The notes under the pieces were generated by a model, which did not search any database, was not told the DNA's origin, and saw only the letters and a list, made by a program, of their open reading frames with translations. Of a stretch of DNA of 59,425 nt, positions 44,771-54,129 are shown piece by piece. Source of the DNA: Geoalkalibacter ferrihydriticus DSM 17813 (lineage in GTDB: Bacteria > Desulfobacterota > Desulfuromonadia > Desulfuromonadales > Geoalkalibacteraceae). The position numbers and the translations under genes are program-made. Within the stretch, counting starts at the first letter, position 1. Every line of letters starts with the position of its first letter. Location of the stretch: NCBI RefSeq assembly GCF_000820505.1, contig NZ_JWJD01000001.1, forward strand, positions 390,140 through 449,564, given 5' to 3'.

Positions 44771-45289
44771 ATGGCCCTTCGCAAAATTCTGCACTATCCC
44801 GAGCCGCTGCTGCGTGAGGTTTCGCAGCCGGTCACCGAGGTCAACGATGACATCCGCGAATTAGCGCGCGACATGACGGAAACCATGTATGCCGCACCCG
44901 GCGTCGGCCTGGCCGCGCCCCAGGTCGGGGTGCTCAAACGGGTGATCGTACTCGACTGCTCTCCCCAGGACGAAGAGCGACAACTGATCGTTGCGGTCAA
45001 TCCGGAAATCCTTTCCGGCACAGGCGAAATCAATGAAGAGGAAGGCTGCCTGTCGGTGCCCGGCTATTACGCCCGCGTGGTGCGCAGTCCTGAAGTGCGG
45101 GTAGGCTTTCTCGATCTTCAGGGCGAAACTGTCGAAATGACGGTCGAGGGTCTGCTCGCGGTCGCATTTCAGCATGAAATCGACCATCTCAACGGTGTAC
45201 TGTTCGTCGACCACCTTTCCTCTCTGAAAAAAAACCTGTTCAAGAAAAAATACAAAAAAATCATGGAGAAAAAGCAGGAGGAGCTGTGA
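44771..45289 (+). CDS. def: Peptide deformylase
   Basis: Removes the formyl group from nascent proteins. The 172-residue product has motif 1 GVGLAAPQVG, motif 2 EEGCLSVP and the metal-binding HEIDHLNG. The start at 44771 has a GGGAG-like site; an upstream ATG at 44717 adds no family sequence. It overlaps fmt by four bases. Confidence 0.97.
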   Translation: MALRKILHYPEPLLREVSQPVTEVNDDIRELARDMTETMYAAPGVGLAAPQVGVLKRVIVLDCSPQDEERQLIVAVNPEILSGTGEINEEEGCLSVPGYYARVVRSPEVRVGFLDLQGETVEMTVEGLLAVAFQHEIDHLNGVLFVDHLSSLKKNLFKKKYKKIMEKKQEEL

Positions 45290-46227
45290 TCGATCCCCGC
45301 GACATCCGCACCGTCTTCATGGGCACCCCCGCCTTTGCCCTGCCCACCCTGCAGGGACTGCTCGCTTCCGGTCTGCAACTGGTCGGCGTCTATACCCAGC
45401 CTGACCGGCCCAAGGGCCGCGGCAAGCAGCTGGCACCGCCGCCGGTCAAACTGCTCGCCGAGCAGCACGGCATCCCCGTCTTTCAGCCGCCCAGATTGCG
45501 CCGCCCCGAGGTTGTGGAAGAACTGCGCGCCCTGGCCCCCGACCTCATCGTGGTGGTGGCCTACGGCCAGATTTTGCCGCAAAGCGTGCTCGACATTCCC
45601 CGCCACGGCTGCATCAATGTCCACGCCAGCCTGCTGCCCCGCCACCGGGGTGCGGCGCCCATCAACAAGGCGATCATGGACGGTGACCAGGAAACCGGCA
45701 TTACGACCATGCTCATGGATGTCGGCCTGGACACCGGCGACATGCTCATCAAGCGCTCCACGCCCATCCACCCGAACGAAACCGCTGGAGAACTGCACGA
45801 CCGCCTTGCCCTGCTCGGACGCGAAACCATGGAAGAAACCCTGGCCCGCTTGTGCGCCGGACTTCTGCAACCGGAAAAGCAGGATGACAGCCAGAGCACT
45901 TACGCGCCCATGCTCAAAAAAGAAGATGGCCTGATCGACTGGAACCGCGATGCGCGCACGCTGCACAATCAGGTGCGCGGTCTCGACCCCTGGCCCGGCG
46001 CATATACGCACCTCAACGGCGAAGTGCTGCGTTTGGCCGACACCCGCCCCGCGCAAGGGCAGGGCCGGCCCGGCACGGTGCTGGCCGCAGACGCTGCGGG
46101 CATCCACATCGCCTGTGGCCAGGGGGCGCTGGTGATCGGAGCGCTGCAGCTACCCGGGCGCAAACGCCTGAGCGCCGCAGATTTTTTGCGCGGCAGAGCC
46201 CTGCCCCCCGGGACCACACTCGGTTGA
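45286..46227 (+). CDS. fmt: Methionyl-tRNA formyltransferase
   Basis: Formylates Met-tRNA(fMet) with 10-formyl-THF. The 313-residue product has VFMGTPAFALP at the N-terminus, the SLLPRHRGAAP formyl-donor motif and the MLKKEDGLIDW linker before the C-terminal domain. The GTG start overlaps the def stop (GTGA) and follows AGGAGG. Its formyl donor is the folate species sensed indirectly by the upstream riboswitch. Confidence 0.97.
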   Translation: MIDPRDIRTVFMGTPAFALPTLQGLLASGLQLVGVYTQPDRPKGRGKQLAPPPVKLLAEQHGIPVFQPPRLRRPEVVEELRALAPDLIVVVAYGQILPQSVLDIPRHGCINVHASLLPRHRGAAPINKAIMDGDQETGITTMLMDVGLDTGDMLIKRSTPIHPNETAGELHDRLALLGRETMEETLARLCAGLLQPEKQDDSQSTYAPMLKKEDGLIDWNRDARTLHNQVRGLDPWPGAYTHLNGEVLRLADTRPAQGQGRPGTVLAADAAGIHIACGQGALVIGALQLPGRKRLSAADFLRGRALPPGTTLG

Positions 46228-46237
46228 GGATTTGTCG

Positions 46238-47017
46238 GTGAACGATTCCTCTTCTCCGCAGAGCAGACTCCAACCCCGCAAACGCTTGTTTATCGGCCTG
46301 CTCGCCGGTGTCTGCGCTCTGGTTCTGGGGCTCGCGCTTCTGCTGTGGTGGGCACCGAGCGTCGGTCTGGCCAACATTCACCCGGTGTTGCCCGTCGTTC
46401 TCGCAGTGGTGCTGGCGACCCTGTCCCTGTGCATTGTCGGCGGCCTGCTGCTACTGGTAGCGACCCTGCTCACCGGGCGCGACCTGTTTTTTTCCGAACG
46501 CCTGCGGCGGGTGGTCATCAAATACCTGTTTCCCGGCATCATCGGCTTGGGTCGCCTGCTCGGCATGGATCGCGACACCCTGCATCAGTCCTTCATCGCT
46601 CTTAACAACCAACTGGTGCAGGCCAAGAAGCTGCGGGTCGGTGCCGGACAGGTACTGATTCTGCTGCCCCACTGCGTTCAGCTTTTCGATTGCGGCATTA
46701 AAATCACTGGTGACGTGAGCAAGTGCACCGGCTGCGGGCGCTGTGACATCAAAGGACTGGTGGAGATCGCCACCGAACGTGGCATCGACATCGCGGTGGC
46801 CACCGGCGGCACCCTTGCGCGCAAGATCATTGTCGACAAACGGCCGCGGCTGATCGTGGCGGTGGCCTGCGAGCGGGATCTGACCTCGGGCATCCGCGAT
46901 GCCTATCCCCTGCCGGTCATCGGAATTCTCAACGAGCGGCCTCACGGCCCCTGCTTCAACACCCAGATCGTGCTTGAGCAGGTGCGCGACGCCCTCGACC
47001 AATGCGTCGTGCGCTGA
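46238..47017 (+). CDS. DUF116 family membrane protein
   Basis: A 259-residue protein. Two membrane helices lie at about residues 20-41 and 48-74 (LFIGLLAGVCALVLGLALLL; PVVLAVVLATLSLCIVGGLL). The cytoplasmic DUF116 domain has LLPHCVQLFDC, the Cys cluster KCTGCGRCDIKGL, ATGGTLARKII and VACERDLTSGIRDAYPLP. DUF116 is uncharacterised but conserved near fmt and rsmB in deltaproteobacteria. I prefer GTG at 46238 with GAGGA eight bases upstream over the TTG at 46232. Confidence 0.88.
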   Translation: MNDSSSPQSRLQPRKRLFIGLLAGVCALVLGLALLLWWAPSVGLANIHPVLPVVLAVVLATLSLCIVGGLLLLVATLLTGRDLFFSERLRRVVIKYLFPGIIGLGRLLGMDRDTLHQSFIALNNQLVQAKKLRVGAGQVLILLPHCVQLFDCGIKITGDVSKCTGCGRCDIKGLVEIATERGIDIAVATGGTLARKIIVDKRPRLIVAVACERDLTSGIRDAYPLPVIGILNERPHGPCFNTQIVLEQVRDALDQCVVR

Positions 47018-47035
47018 CTCCCGAGAGGAACTTCT

Positions 47036-48388
47036 TTGGCCATCACCTCCCCACGCCATGCGGCGTTTGACATTTTGCGCCAGGTCGAAAACGGCGCCTT
47101 CGCCGATCTGGCCATCGACGCCGCCCTCAAGCGCCTGAGTCTGGCCGATCCACGTGACCGGGCGCTGCTGACCGAACTGGTGTACGGAGTACTGCGCCGT
47201 CGCGGACGGCTCGATTTCGCCCTGAGCCGCTGCTGTCGGCAGCCCCTGTCAAAGCTTGAGCCGGCGGTGCTGCGCCTGCTGCGCCTGGGAGCTCACCAAC
47301 TGCTGCACCTGGAGCGGATTCCCGCCCACGCCGTGCTCAACGAAACCGTCAATCTCGCCCGAGGTCTGGGCCTGGAGCGCGCTACCGGCCTGATCAACGG
47401 CGTGCTGCGCCGCCTCACCCGCGAACAGCAAACGATTCCATGGCCCGAAGCGCACCGCGCACCCCAGGCTCATTTAGAGCACGCCCTATCTTTGCCAAGC
47501 TGGCTGGCACAGCACCTGCTCACCCAGTTCGGCCCGCGGGAAGCCTGCGAACTGGCCGCCGCCCTACTCGATCCCGCCCCCTTCACACTGCGTGCAAACC
47601 GCATCAAGGCCACGCGCGAAATACTTCTTGAGCGGCTTACCCAAGCTGGTCATCAGGGACGCGAGACTCATTACGCTGATCAGGGCGTGGTGCTGGAGAA
47701 GCGCGGCGACAGCGAATTGCCGGGCAACAGCGAAGGACTCTATCAGGTCCAGGATCAGGCGAGCCAGCTCATTGCGCCGCTGCTCGCTTCCCAAGCCGGC
47801 GAAACCATTCTCGACGCCTGCGCCGCGCCCGGCGGCAAGACCACGCATCTGGCCGCCCTTACCGAGAATCACGCCCGCATTCTTGCCCTGGACCTGCATC
47901 CCCAACGCGTGGCGTTGATTCGCCAGGGTGCCCAACGTCTGGGCTGCACATGCATCGAGGCGCGCTCCTGGGATATGACCCATGCTCCCGACTTTATTCC
48001 CGAGCAAAGCTGCCATCGCATTCTGGTCGACGCACCCTGCAGCGGTCTCGGCGTCCTGCGCCGCAACCCCGAATTACGCTGGCGGCGCAAACCCCAGGAT
48101 CTTGCGGAAATGGCCGCCCTGCAAGGTGCCATCCTTGCCGGCGCCGCGCCCCTGCTGCGCCCGGGCGGTGTGTTGCTTTATTCGGTGTGCACCTTCACCC
48201 GCGAGGAAACCGAAGAGGTGATCGCGGCTTTTCTCGCCGCCCACCGGGACTTCGCGCGCGATGACCTGCGGCCACACGCACCGCCCCACTGGCAGGAACT
48301 GTTTGACGAGCAGGGCGCGCTCTGCACCCTGCCCCACCGCCACGACGGCATGGATGCGTTCTGGGCGGTAAGACTTAAAAAACGGTAA
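47036..48388 (+). CDS. rsmB: 16S rRNA (cytosine-967-C5) methyltransferase
   Basis: SAM-dependent methylation of 16S rRNA. The 450-residue product has an N-terminal NusB-like domain (ARHAAFDILRQVE-like start, LTELVYGVLRRRGRLD), then the methyltransferase with ACAAPGGKTTHLA, LDLHPQRV, the catalytic DAPCSGLGVLRRNPE and YSVCTF. The TTG start follows GAGAGGA at good spacing. A heptamer array follows the stop directly. Confidence 0.96.
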   Translation: MAITSPRHAAFDILRQVENGAFADLAIDAALKRLSLADPRDRALLTELVYGVLRRRGRLDFALSRCCRQPLSKLEPAVLRLLRLGAHQLLHLERIPAHAVLNETVNLARGLGLERATGLINGVLRRLTREQQTIPWPEAHRAPQAHLEHALSLPSWLAQHLLTQFGPREACELAAALLDPAPFTLRANRIKATREILLERLTQAGHQGRETHYADQGVVLEKRGDSELPGNSEGLYQVQDQASQLIAPLLASQAGETILDACAAPGGKTTHLAALTENHARILALDLHPQRVALIRQGAQRLGCTCIEARSWDMTHAPDFIPEQSCHRILVDAPCSGLGVLRRNPELRWRRKPQDLAEMAALQGAILAGAAPLLRPGGVLLYSVCTFTREETEEVIAAFLAAHRDFARDDLRPHAPPHWQELFDEQGALCTLPHRHDGMDAFWAVRLKKR

Positions 48389-48503
48389 GGTGTCAGGTGT
48401 CAGGTGTCAGGTGTCAGGTGTCAGGTGTCAGGTGTCAGGTGTCAGGTGTCAGGTGTCAGGTGTCAGGTGTCAGGTGTCAGGTGTCAGGTGTCAGGTGTCA
48501 GGT
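48388..48503. repeat. Heptamer tandem array, (AGGTGTC) x 16.6
   Basis: Sixteen uninterrupted perfect copies of AGGTGTC followed by AGGT. It starts one base after the rsmB stop codon and ends about 100 bases before rpe. Because seven is not a multiple of three, any reading frame through it repeats every 21 bases; no gene is coded. Such arrays are prone to copy-number change. Confidence 0.98.
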
Positions 48504-48604
48504 AAGAATTCTGCGCTGCTTCGTTAAAAGCTGGAAGAGCTGTTTTGGTTATTCGATTTTTTACAACGGACACCGGACTACGGACCAACAACAGGAGCTC
48601 CCCC

Positions 48605-49266
<662 letters not shown>

Positions 49267-49270
<4 letters not shown>

Positions 49271-49833
49271 GACTCGACCCCGAAAGGGTGCGCCATGTGC
49301 TGGCGGCGCATACGCCGCAGCGTCTGCCCAGGGAAAACCTGGCGCCGGCGGCGGTGCTGCTGCCGCTCTTCGTGCGCGACGGCGAAGATCAGGTTCTCTT
49401 CACCCGGCGCCCAGATACCATGCCCCACCATCAGGGAGAGATCTCGTTTCCCGGCGGCCGGCGACAACCGGAAGACTTTGATCTTCTGGCAACCGCCTTG
49501 CGCGAGACAGAAGAAGAGATGGGCATCGCGAGCGAGGATGTGCAGATCCTCGGTCGCCTTGATGATTTTTTTTCAGTCCATGGCTACCATATAACCCCTT
49601 TCGTCGGCTATTTTGCCTATCCTTATGCGTTTCGCGTCAATCCACGCGAGGTTGCCGAAGTCATCATGGTGCCCCTGTCCCGCTTGCGGGATCCGGCGAT
49701 TTTCCGCACCGAGGATTGGAGTCATCGCGGGCGCAGCTATCCGGTGCATTTTTACGAAATCGATCACCATCAGATTTGGGGATTAACCGCCGCTATGCTC
49801 AGCCAATTTCTGCAACTGGCGGCCAAAGCCTGA
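49267..49833 (+). CDS. Nudix hydrolase of the CoA pyrophosphatase type
   Basis: A 188-residue protein with the Nudix region [18 protein letters not shown] and then [10 protein letters not shown], and the NudL-type preceding [16 protein letters not shown]. These enzymes hydrolyse CoA and related nucleotide diphosphates. Its ATGA overlap with rpe shows translational coupling. Confidence 0.9.
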
Positions 49834-49929
49834 ATTCGGGCCTTGCGCCGCGCAGCTTTGACGCTAGAATTAATCCGGAAATTTAGCGAAAGTCCTTGCC
49901 TTCACCGTCTTTTTCAGGATGATCGGACC

Positions 49930-51159
49930 ATGAATTTTTTTCGCAATCTCGGCCTGCTGGCTAAGATCTCCGTGATCGTGGTCGCCATCCTGACGCTTTT
50001 TCTCGGGTTCAACGCCCTGCTCAACTATCATCAGCAAAAAAACATTATCCTCGACGAAGCCCTGATGAAGGCCCGCGGCGCCGCCTACCACGCTGTACAA
50101 GCACGCGAATATCTTTCGGCCCAATACCTCGCAGGCCAGGTCGAATTGTCGAAGGAGCGCTACGGACTGATTCCGGTGGTCGCATCCAATCGCATCGGGC
50201 TGCTGGTGGCCCAGGATCTTGATTACCATATCCGCCAGACCTCGGACCGCTACCGCAATCCCGACAATGCTCCCGATCCTTTTGAGGCCGCAGCGCTCAA
50301 GACGTTTCGTGAAGAGCAAAGCATGCTGGAATATTTTGAAGAAACGACTCTCGACGGCGAGCCGATGTTTCGCTACATGCTGCCCTTCAGCGCCGACGAG
50401 AGCTGCCTACAGTGCCACGGCGACCCCGCAGAGGCACCTGCATACATTCAGGAGCTTTTCCCCCGCGAAACAGATCAGGCCTACAATTATGAACTCGGTG
50501 AAATCATCGGCGCCGCTTCCATCAGCATTCCCATGGAGGATCTCTACCGCCAGATCTACGCCAATCTGCGTTTTGATCTGCTGGCCACCGGAGGCACCTT
50601 CCTCGCCCTCATTACGTGCCTGGGCTTTCTCATCCGCCACACCGTGACCCGTCCCCTATCGCAGCTCGGCGGCGCCATCGGCGAGATCATGCGAACCGGA
50701 CGCTTCGAGGAACAGCTCCCCGGCCGCGGACGTGACGAAATCGGTCACCTCATCGAAGTTTTCAATGAAATGACTGCGCATCTGCGCGAGAAGACCGGCG
50801 CGCTCGAGGAATCCGAGCGACGCTTTCGCCTGCTCACCGAGAACGCCCGCGACGGCATCATCTCGTTTCTCGCCAACGGCCAGATTATTCTTTTCAATCG
50901 CCAGGCGGAGAAAATTTTCGGCTTCAGCAAACGCGAAGCCATTGGCATGAACATCAGCGAACTCATCCACCCTGACTGCCCCTCCATTCACCAGATCGGC
51001 GCCCAGGAATATTTTCGTATCCATTCCGCCGAACTGATGAAGGAAATCCGCCGGATTCCGGGGCGGCGGCGCGACGGTTCGGCGATGTCCATGGAACTCG
51101 CCCTGTCCTTGACCGAATCCGACGGGCATATCTTCTATACGGCGATTGTGAGGGTTTAA
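49930..51159 (+). CDS. Haem-binding PAS sensor lacking an output domain
   Basis: A 409-residue membrane protein. TM1 spans about 12-30. The periplasmic Tll0287-like (DUF3365) domain has the c-type haem motif CLQCHGDP at Cys159-His163. TM2 is at about 215-237, then HAMP (HTVTRPLSQLGGAIGEIMR) and a PAS domain (RRFRLLTENARDGIISF, LFNRQAEKIFGFSKREAIG). The protein stops right after the PAS domain at AIVRV, where relatives continue into a kinase or GGDEF output. The stop lies 11 bases from the degenerate MITE copy at 51170. It may therefore be a truncated signalling protein. Confidence 0.88.
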   Translation: MNFFRNLGLLAKISVIVVAILTLFLGFNALLNYHQQKNIILDEALMKARGAAYHAVQAREYLSAQYLAGQVELSKERYGLIPVVASNRIGLLVAQDLDYHIRQTSDRYRNPDNAPDPFEAAALKTFREEQSMLEYFEETTLDGEPMFRYMLPFSADESCLQCHGDPAEAPAYIQELFPRETDQAYNYELGEIIGAASISIPMEDLYRQIYANLRFDLLATGGTFLALITCLGFLIRHTVTRPLSQLGGAIGEIMRTGRFEEQLPGRGRDEIGHLIEVFNEMTAHLREKTGALEESERRFRLLTENARDGIISFLANGQIILFNRQAEKIFGFSKREAIGMNISELIHPDCPSIHQIGAQEYFRIHSAELMKEIRRIPGRRRDGSAMSMELALSLTESDGHIFYTAIVRV

Positions 51160-51169
51160 AGAACCCGCC

Positions 51170-51233
51170 GCAACGAGTCAACGGCAACGTCCGACGATGG
51201 CGCCCCACCCTGCGGTGCAGGCTGAACAGTTAC
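51170..51233. repeat. Internally deleted MITE copy
   Basis: Read on the minus strand it starts with GTAACTGTTCAGC, identical to the left end of the 40.1-kb element, and keeps GCACCGCAGGGTG and CGGACGTTGCCG-like parts of the same element. The central half is missing and the opposite end matches at only 9 of 13 positions. No target duplication is visible. It adjoins the truncated sensor gene. Confidence 0.75.
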
Positions 51234-51274
51234 AGTTTTTATTTGAATATTAGAATTGCGGAAGTGCTTCTCCC

Positions 51275-53125
51275 ATGACTGTCTATCCTTCTCGTTCTCA
51301 GCGTTTTCTCGATCTTCTTCAACAGCGCGTCCTGGTCGGCGATGGTGCCATGGGCACCCTGCTGTACCAGCGCGGCGTGGCGCTTGACGCCAATTTCGAG
51401 CATCTCAACCTGGTTCGTCCACAATTGGTTCTGGAGGTGCATCAGGACTACGCCGCCGCCGGCGCCGAGGTTCTGGAAACCAATACCTTCGGCGCCAATC
51501 GCTTGCGCCTGGGAGCCATCGGGCTCGCCCACAAGGTCGCCGCAATCAATACCGCCGGGGCGCGGTTGGCGCGACAGGTGGCAGGCGAAGAACGCTTTGT
51601 CGCCGGTTCGGTCGGCCCTCTGCCACCGGCGCGCGGCGAGGAACAGGATCTGAGCGAAACGCAGAAAGGCGAAATTCTCCGCGAGCAGATGTCCGCCCTG
51701 GCCGAAGGCGGGGTTGATCTATTTATTCTGGAAACCTTCTCTTCTCTGGCCGACCTGCAACTGGCCCTGGGAATCGCAGCCGATTTGGGGTTGCCGGCCA
51801 GCGCCCAATTGGCGTTTCTCGAAGGCGGACGCACCCGCGACGGAGTCGCCGCCGAGGCTGCGGTTCGCGCCCTGGAGCAGGCCGATGCGGCGCTCATCGG
51901 CGCCAATTGCGGCGCGGGGCCGCGCGACCTGCTCACCGTCCTGCGCCAGATTGCCCCCCTGACTCAAAGACCGCTTGCAGCCTATGCCAATTCGGGCTTT
52001 CCCCAGTACCGCGATGGACGTTTTATTTATTTGGCGACGCCGGAATATTTTGCCGCCATGGGTCGCGAAATGGCTCTGGCCGGAGCGACACTGATCGGGG
52101 GCTGCTGCGGCACCACCCCGGATCACATCCGTGCGTTGGCCCAGTCCCTCAACCAGCTCACTCCGGCGGCTCGGCCATCCGCGCCGGCCCGCCCCCATGC
52201 CACGCAACCTTCGATCTCGCCAAAACCTGCAGCACCGCACTTTCTCGCCGACTGGGGCCGGCGGCCCATCATCACCGTCGAACTCGACCCGCCGCGCGGG
52301 CTCAATTGCGACAAAGTGCTGGGCGCCGCCGAAAAACTGCGCGCCGCCGGCGTCGATGCCATCAGCCTGGCGGAAAATCCCCTGGCCCGCATCCGCATGG
52401 GCAACCTCGCCCTGGCCTGCCGCATGCAAGAGCAGACCGGCGTACCGGTCATCGCGCATGTCACCTGCCGGGATCGCAACCTCATCGGCCTGCACTCCGA
52501 AATGATGGGCGCCCACCTGCTGGGCATCCGCAACCTTCTCGCCGTGACCGGCGATCCGGTGTCCCTCGGCGGCGAGGCCGGGGCCTCAAGCGTCTTTGAT
52601 CTCAACTCCATCGGTCTGCTGGAGCTGCTCACTGCGCTCAATGAGGGAATAAATCTTTTCGGCACCGAATTGGAGGGCCGCAGCGAATTTCTTCTCGGCG
52701 CTGCGTTCAACCCCAATGTGCGCCACATGGATGGACAAATCCGGCGGCTGGAAAAGAAAATCGCCGCCGGCGCACGCTTTGTGCAAACCCAGCCGGTTTA
52801 CAGTCACGAGATTCTGGATAAAATGCTGACACTGACCGATCCCCTGGAAATACCGGTCCTCGTCGGCATTCTGCCCCTGGTGAGCGAGCGCAACGCCGAA
52901 TTTCTGCATAACGAGGTGCCGGGCATTTCACTGCCCGATGAGGTGCGCAAGCGCATGCGTGGGCTGCGCGGCGAAGAAGGGATCCGGGAGGGGCTGGCCA
53001 TTTCTGGCGAGCTGGTGGCGGCGGGGCGCGGACGGGTCGGCGGCTGGTATCTGATGCCGCCTTTCGGCAAGGTTGATCTGGCGCTGGCGCTTATGAAGGA
53101 GATTCGCCGGAACGCGGAGCACTGA
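51275..53125 (+). CDS. Bifunctional homocysteine S-methyltransferase / methylenetetrahydrofolate reductase
   Basis: A 616-residue fusion. Residues 1 to about 290 are the homocysteine methyltransferase domain, with DGAMGTLLYQRG and zinc ligands Cys212 (GANCG) and Cys277/Cys278 (GGCCGTT). A Pro/Ala-rich linker follows. From about 325 to the end comes the MetF-type reductase (ELDPPRGLNCDKVL, ENPLARIRMGN, the CRDRN motif, AVTGDP). The fusion joins 5-methyl-THF formation with methionine synthesis and lacks a cobalamin domain. It overlaps the convergent glutaredoxin gene by 35 bases. Confidence 0.95.
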   Translation: MTVYPSRSQRFLDLLQQRVLVGDGAMGTLLYQRGVALDANFEHLNLVRPQLVLEVHQDYAAAGAEVLETNTFGANRLRLGAIGLAHKVAAINTAGARLARQVAGEERFVAGSVGPLPPARGEEQDLSETQKGEILREQMSALAEGGVDLFILETFSSLADLQLALGIAADLGLPASAQLAFLEGGRTRDGVAAEAAVRALEQADAALIGANCGAGPRDLLTVLRQIAPLTQRPLAAYANSGFPQYRDGRFIYLATPEYFAAMGREMALAGATLIGGCCGTTPDHIRALAQSLNQLTPAARPSAPARPHATQPSISPKPAAPHFLADWGRRPIITVELDPPRGLNCDKVLGAAEKLRAAGVDAISLAENPLARIRMGNLALACRMQEQTGVPVIAHVTCRDRNLIGLHSEMMGAHLLGIRNLLAVTGDPVSLGGEAGASSVFDLNSIGLLELLTALNEGINLFGTELEGRSEFLLGAAFNPNVRHMDGQIRRLEKKIAAGARFVQTQPVYSHEILDKMLTLTDPLEIPVLVGILPLVSERNAEFLHNEVPGISLPDEVRKRMRGLRGEEGIREGLAISGELVAAGRGRVGGWYLMPPFGKVDLALALMKEIRRNAEH

Positions 53126-53375
53126 GGCCGAGCATTTTGTCGAGTTCACCTTTTTCGTCAAATTCGAAGAGATCACTGCAGCCGCCCACAAGTCGATCTT
53201 CGATGAAGACTTCGGGCACGGTGGTCCGTCCTGAGCGCTGCCTCATTTCCTGCTCCTTGCGGGGATCGTCGGTGACATCGTATTCGATGTAATCGATCCC
53301 CTTGATGTGGAGCAGCTCTTTCGCCCTCTTGCAATAGGGACAGTAGCTTTTCGTATATATTTCAACGCGTTTCAT
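53091..53375 (-). CDS. grxC: Glutaredoxin 3
   Basis: Cytoplasmic thiol-disulfide protein. The 94-residue product has the dithiol active site CPYC at residues 12-15, the cis-Pro motif TVPEVFIED and GGCSDLFEF for glutathione binding. GAGG precedes the ATG at 53375. It is convergent with the methyltransferase-reductase gene and overlaps its 3' end. Confidence 0.95.
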   Translation of the reverse strand: MKRVEIYTKSYCPYCKRAKELLHIKGIDYIEYDVTDDPRKEQEMRQRSGRTTVPEVFIEDRLVGGCSDLFEFDEKGELDKMLGLSAPRSGESPS

Positions 53376-53482
53376 ACCCAACCTCACTTCATCGGTGCTT
53401 GGCGCCATTGGCTTTGAATGTCTCAGTCTAACCGAGGTTTGCGCGCTTGCAAGGGGAGTCTGGCCCCCTGAAGGAGTTTTCC

Positions 53483-53905
53483 GTGAAATTCCCGTTCTTT
53501 CTTTTCGTGTCACTGACCCTGACGGCCATGTTGCTGAGCGGCTGCCCGCGACAGGGCCTGACCCCGGAAAAAGATTTGCACGATGCCCTCGGGCGGTTCG
53601 CACAGAGTCTGCGCTGGGGCGATGTTCAGGCAACGGCGCGCTTTTTCGCTGACCCTTACGACCAGGACTATCTTGACCGCTATCGCAGCCGGGATGATCT
53701 CAACATGACCGATGTTTCCCTGAGCGAAGTCCACATGAGCCCCGAACGCGATCAGGCACAGGTGCGCCTGCGCATTGAATATTTTCTGCTGCCCTCGGCA
53801 TCCTTGCGGCGCCTGGACATCGAACAGCACTGGGAAATGCTTCCCGGAGGCCTTCCGGGGTCCCAGTCCTGGCGCATTCACACCCCTTTTCCGGACCTGC
53901 ATTGA
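53483..53905 (+). CDS. Uncharacterised lipoprotein
   Basis: A 140-residue protein from GTG 53483, with AAGGAG six bases upstream. The lipoprotein signal (FPFFLFVSLTLTAMLLSGC) is clear. The mature part is helix plus strands (LHDALGRFAQSLRWGDVQAT, SLSEVHMSPERDQAQVRLRI), similar in layout to NTF2-like cone-fold proteins, but no family is certain. It precedes the sfrB-sfrA operon. Confidence 0.8.
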   Translation: MKFPFFLFVSLTLTAMLLSGCPRQGLTPEKDLHDALGRFAQSLRWGDVQATARFFADPYDQDYLDRYRSRDDLNMTDVSLSEVHMSPERDQAQVRLRIEYFLLPSASLRRLDIEQHWEMLPGGLPGSQSWRIHTPFPDLH

Positions 53906-53993
53906 GCGCTGTGAAGCGACGTTTTCCCAGCCCAAGACACCCGGGGCGAACACTTGGCAACGAAGAACTTTTCCCTTGATTTGACGTTTACGT

Positions 53994-54022
53994 TTGTGCT
54001 ATTTAACTGCATACTGTATACA
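53994..54022 (+). promoter_or_regulatory. Promoter candidate for sfrB-sfrA
   Basis: TTGTGC and TATACA are separated by 17 bases. The -10 region overlaps a GTATAC palindrome within ACTGTATACATT, which could be a GntR-type operator. The transcript would have a leader of about 100 bases before the TTG start of sfrB. Confidence 0.4.
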
Positions 54023-54129
54023 TTACACACGGCAGCAAACCACAGTATTGACCGGTCCTTCGCCCTTATTTCGCGGGCAGACAGCCCCTCACCAGAGCTC
54101 CGGCCAGACGAAGCCGACAGGAGGTCGAT

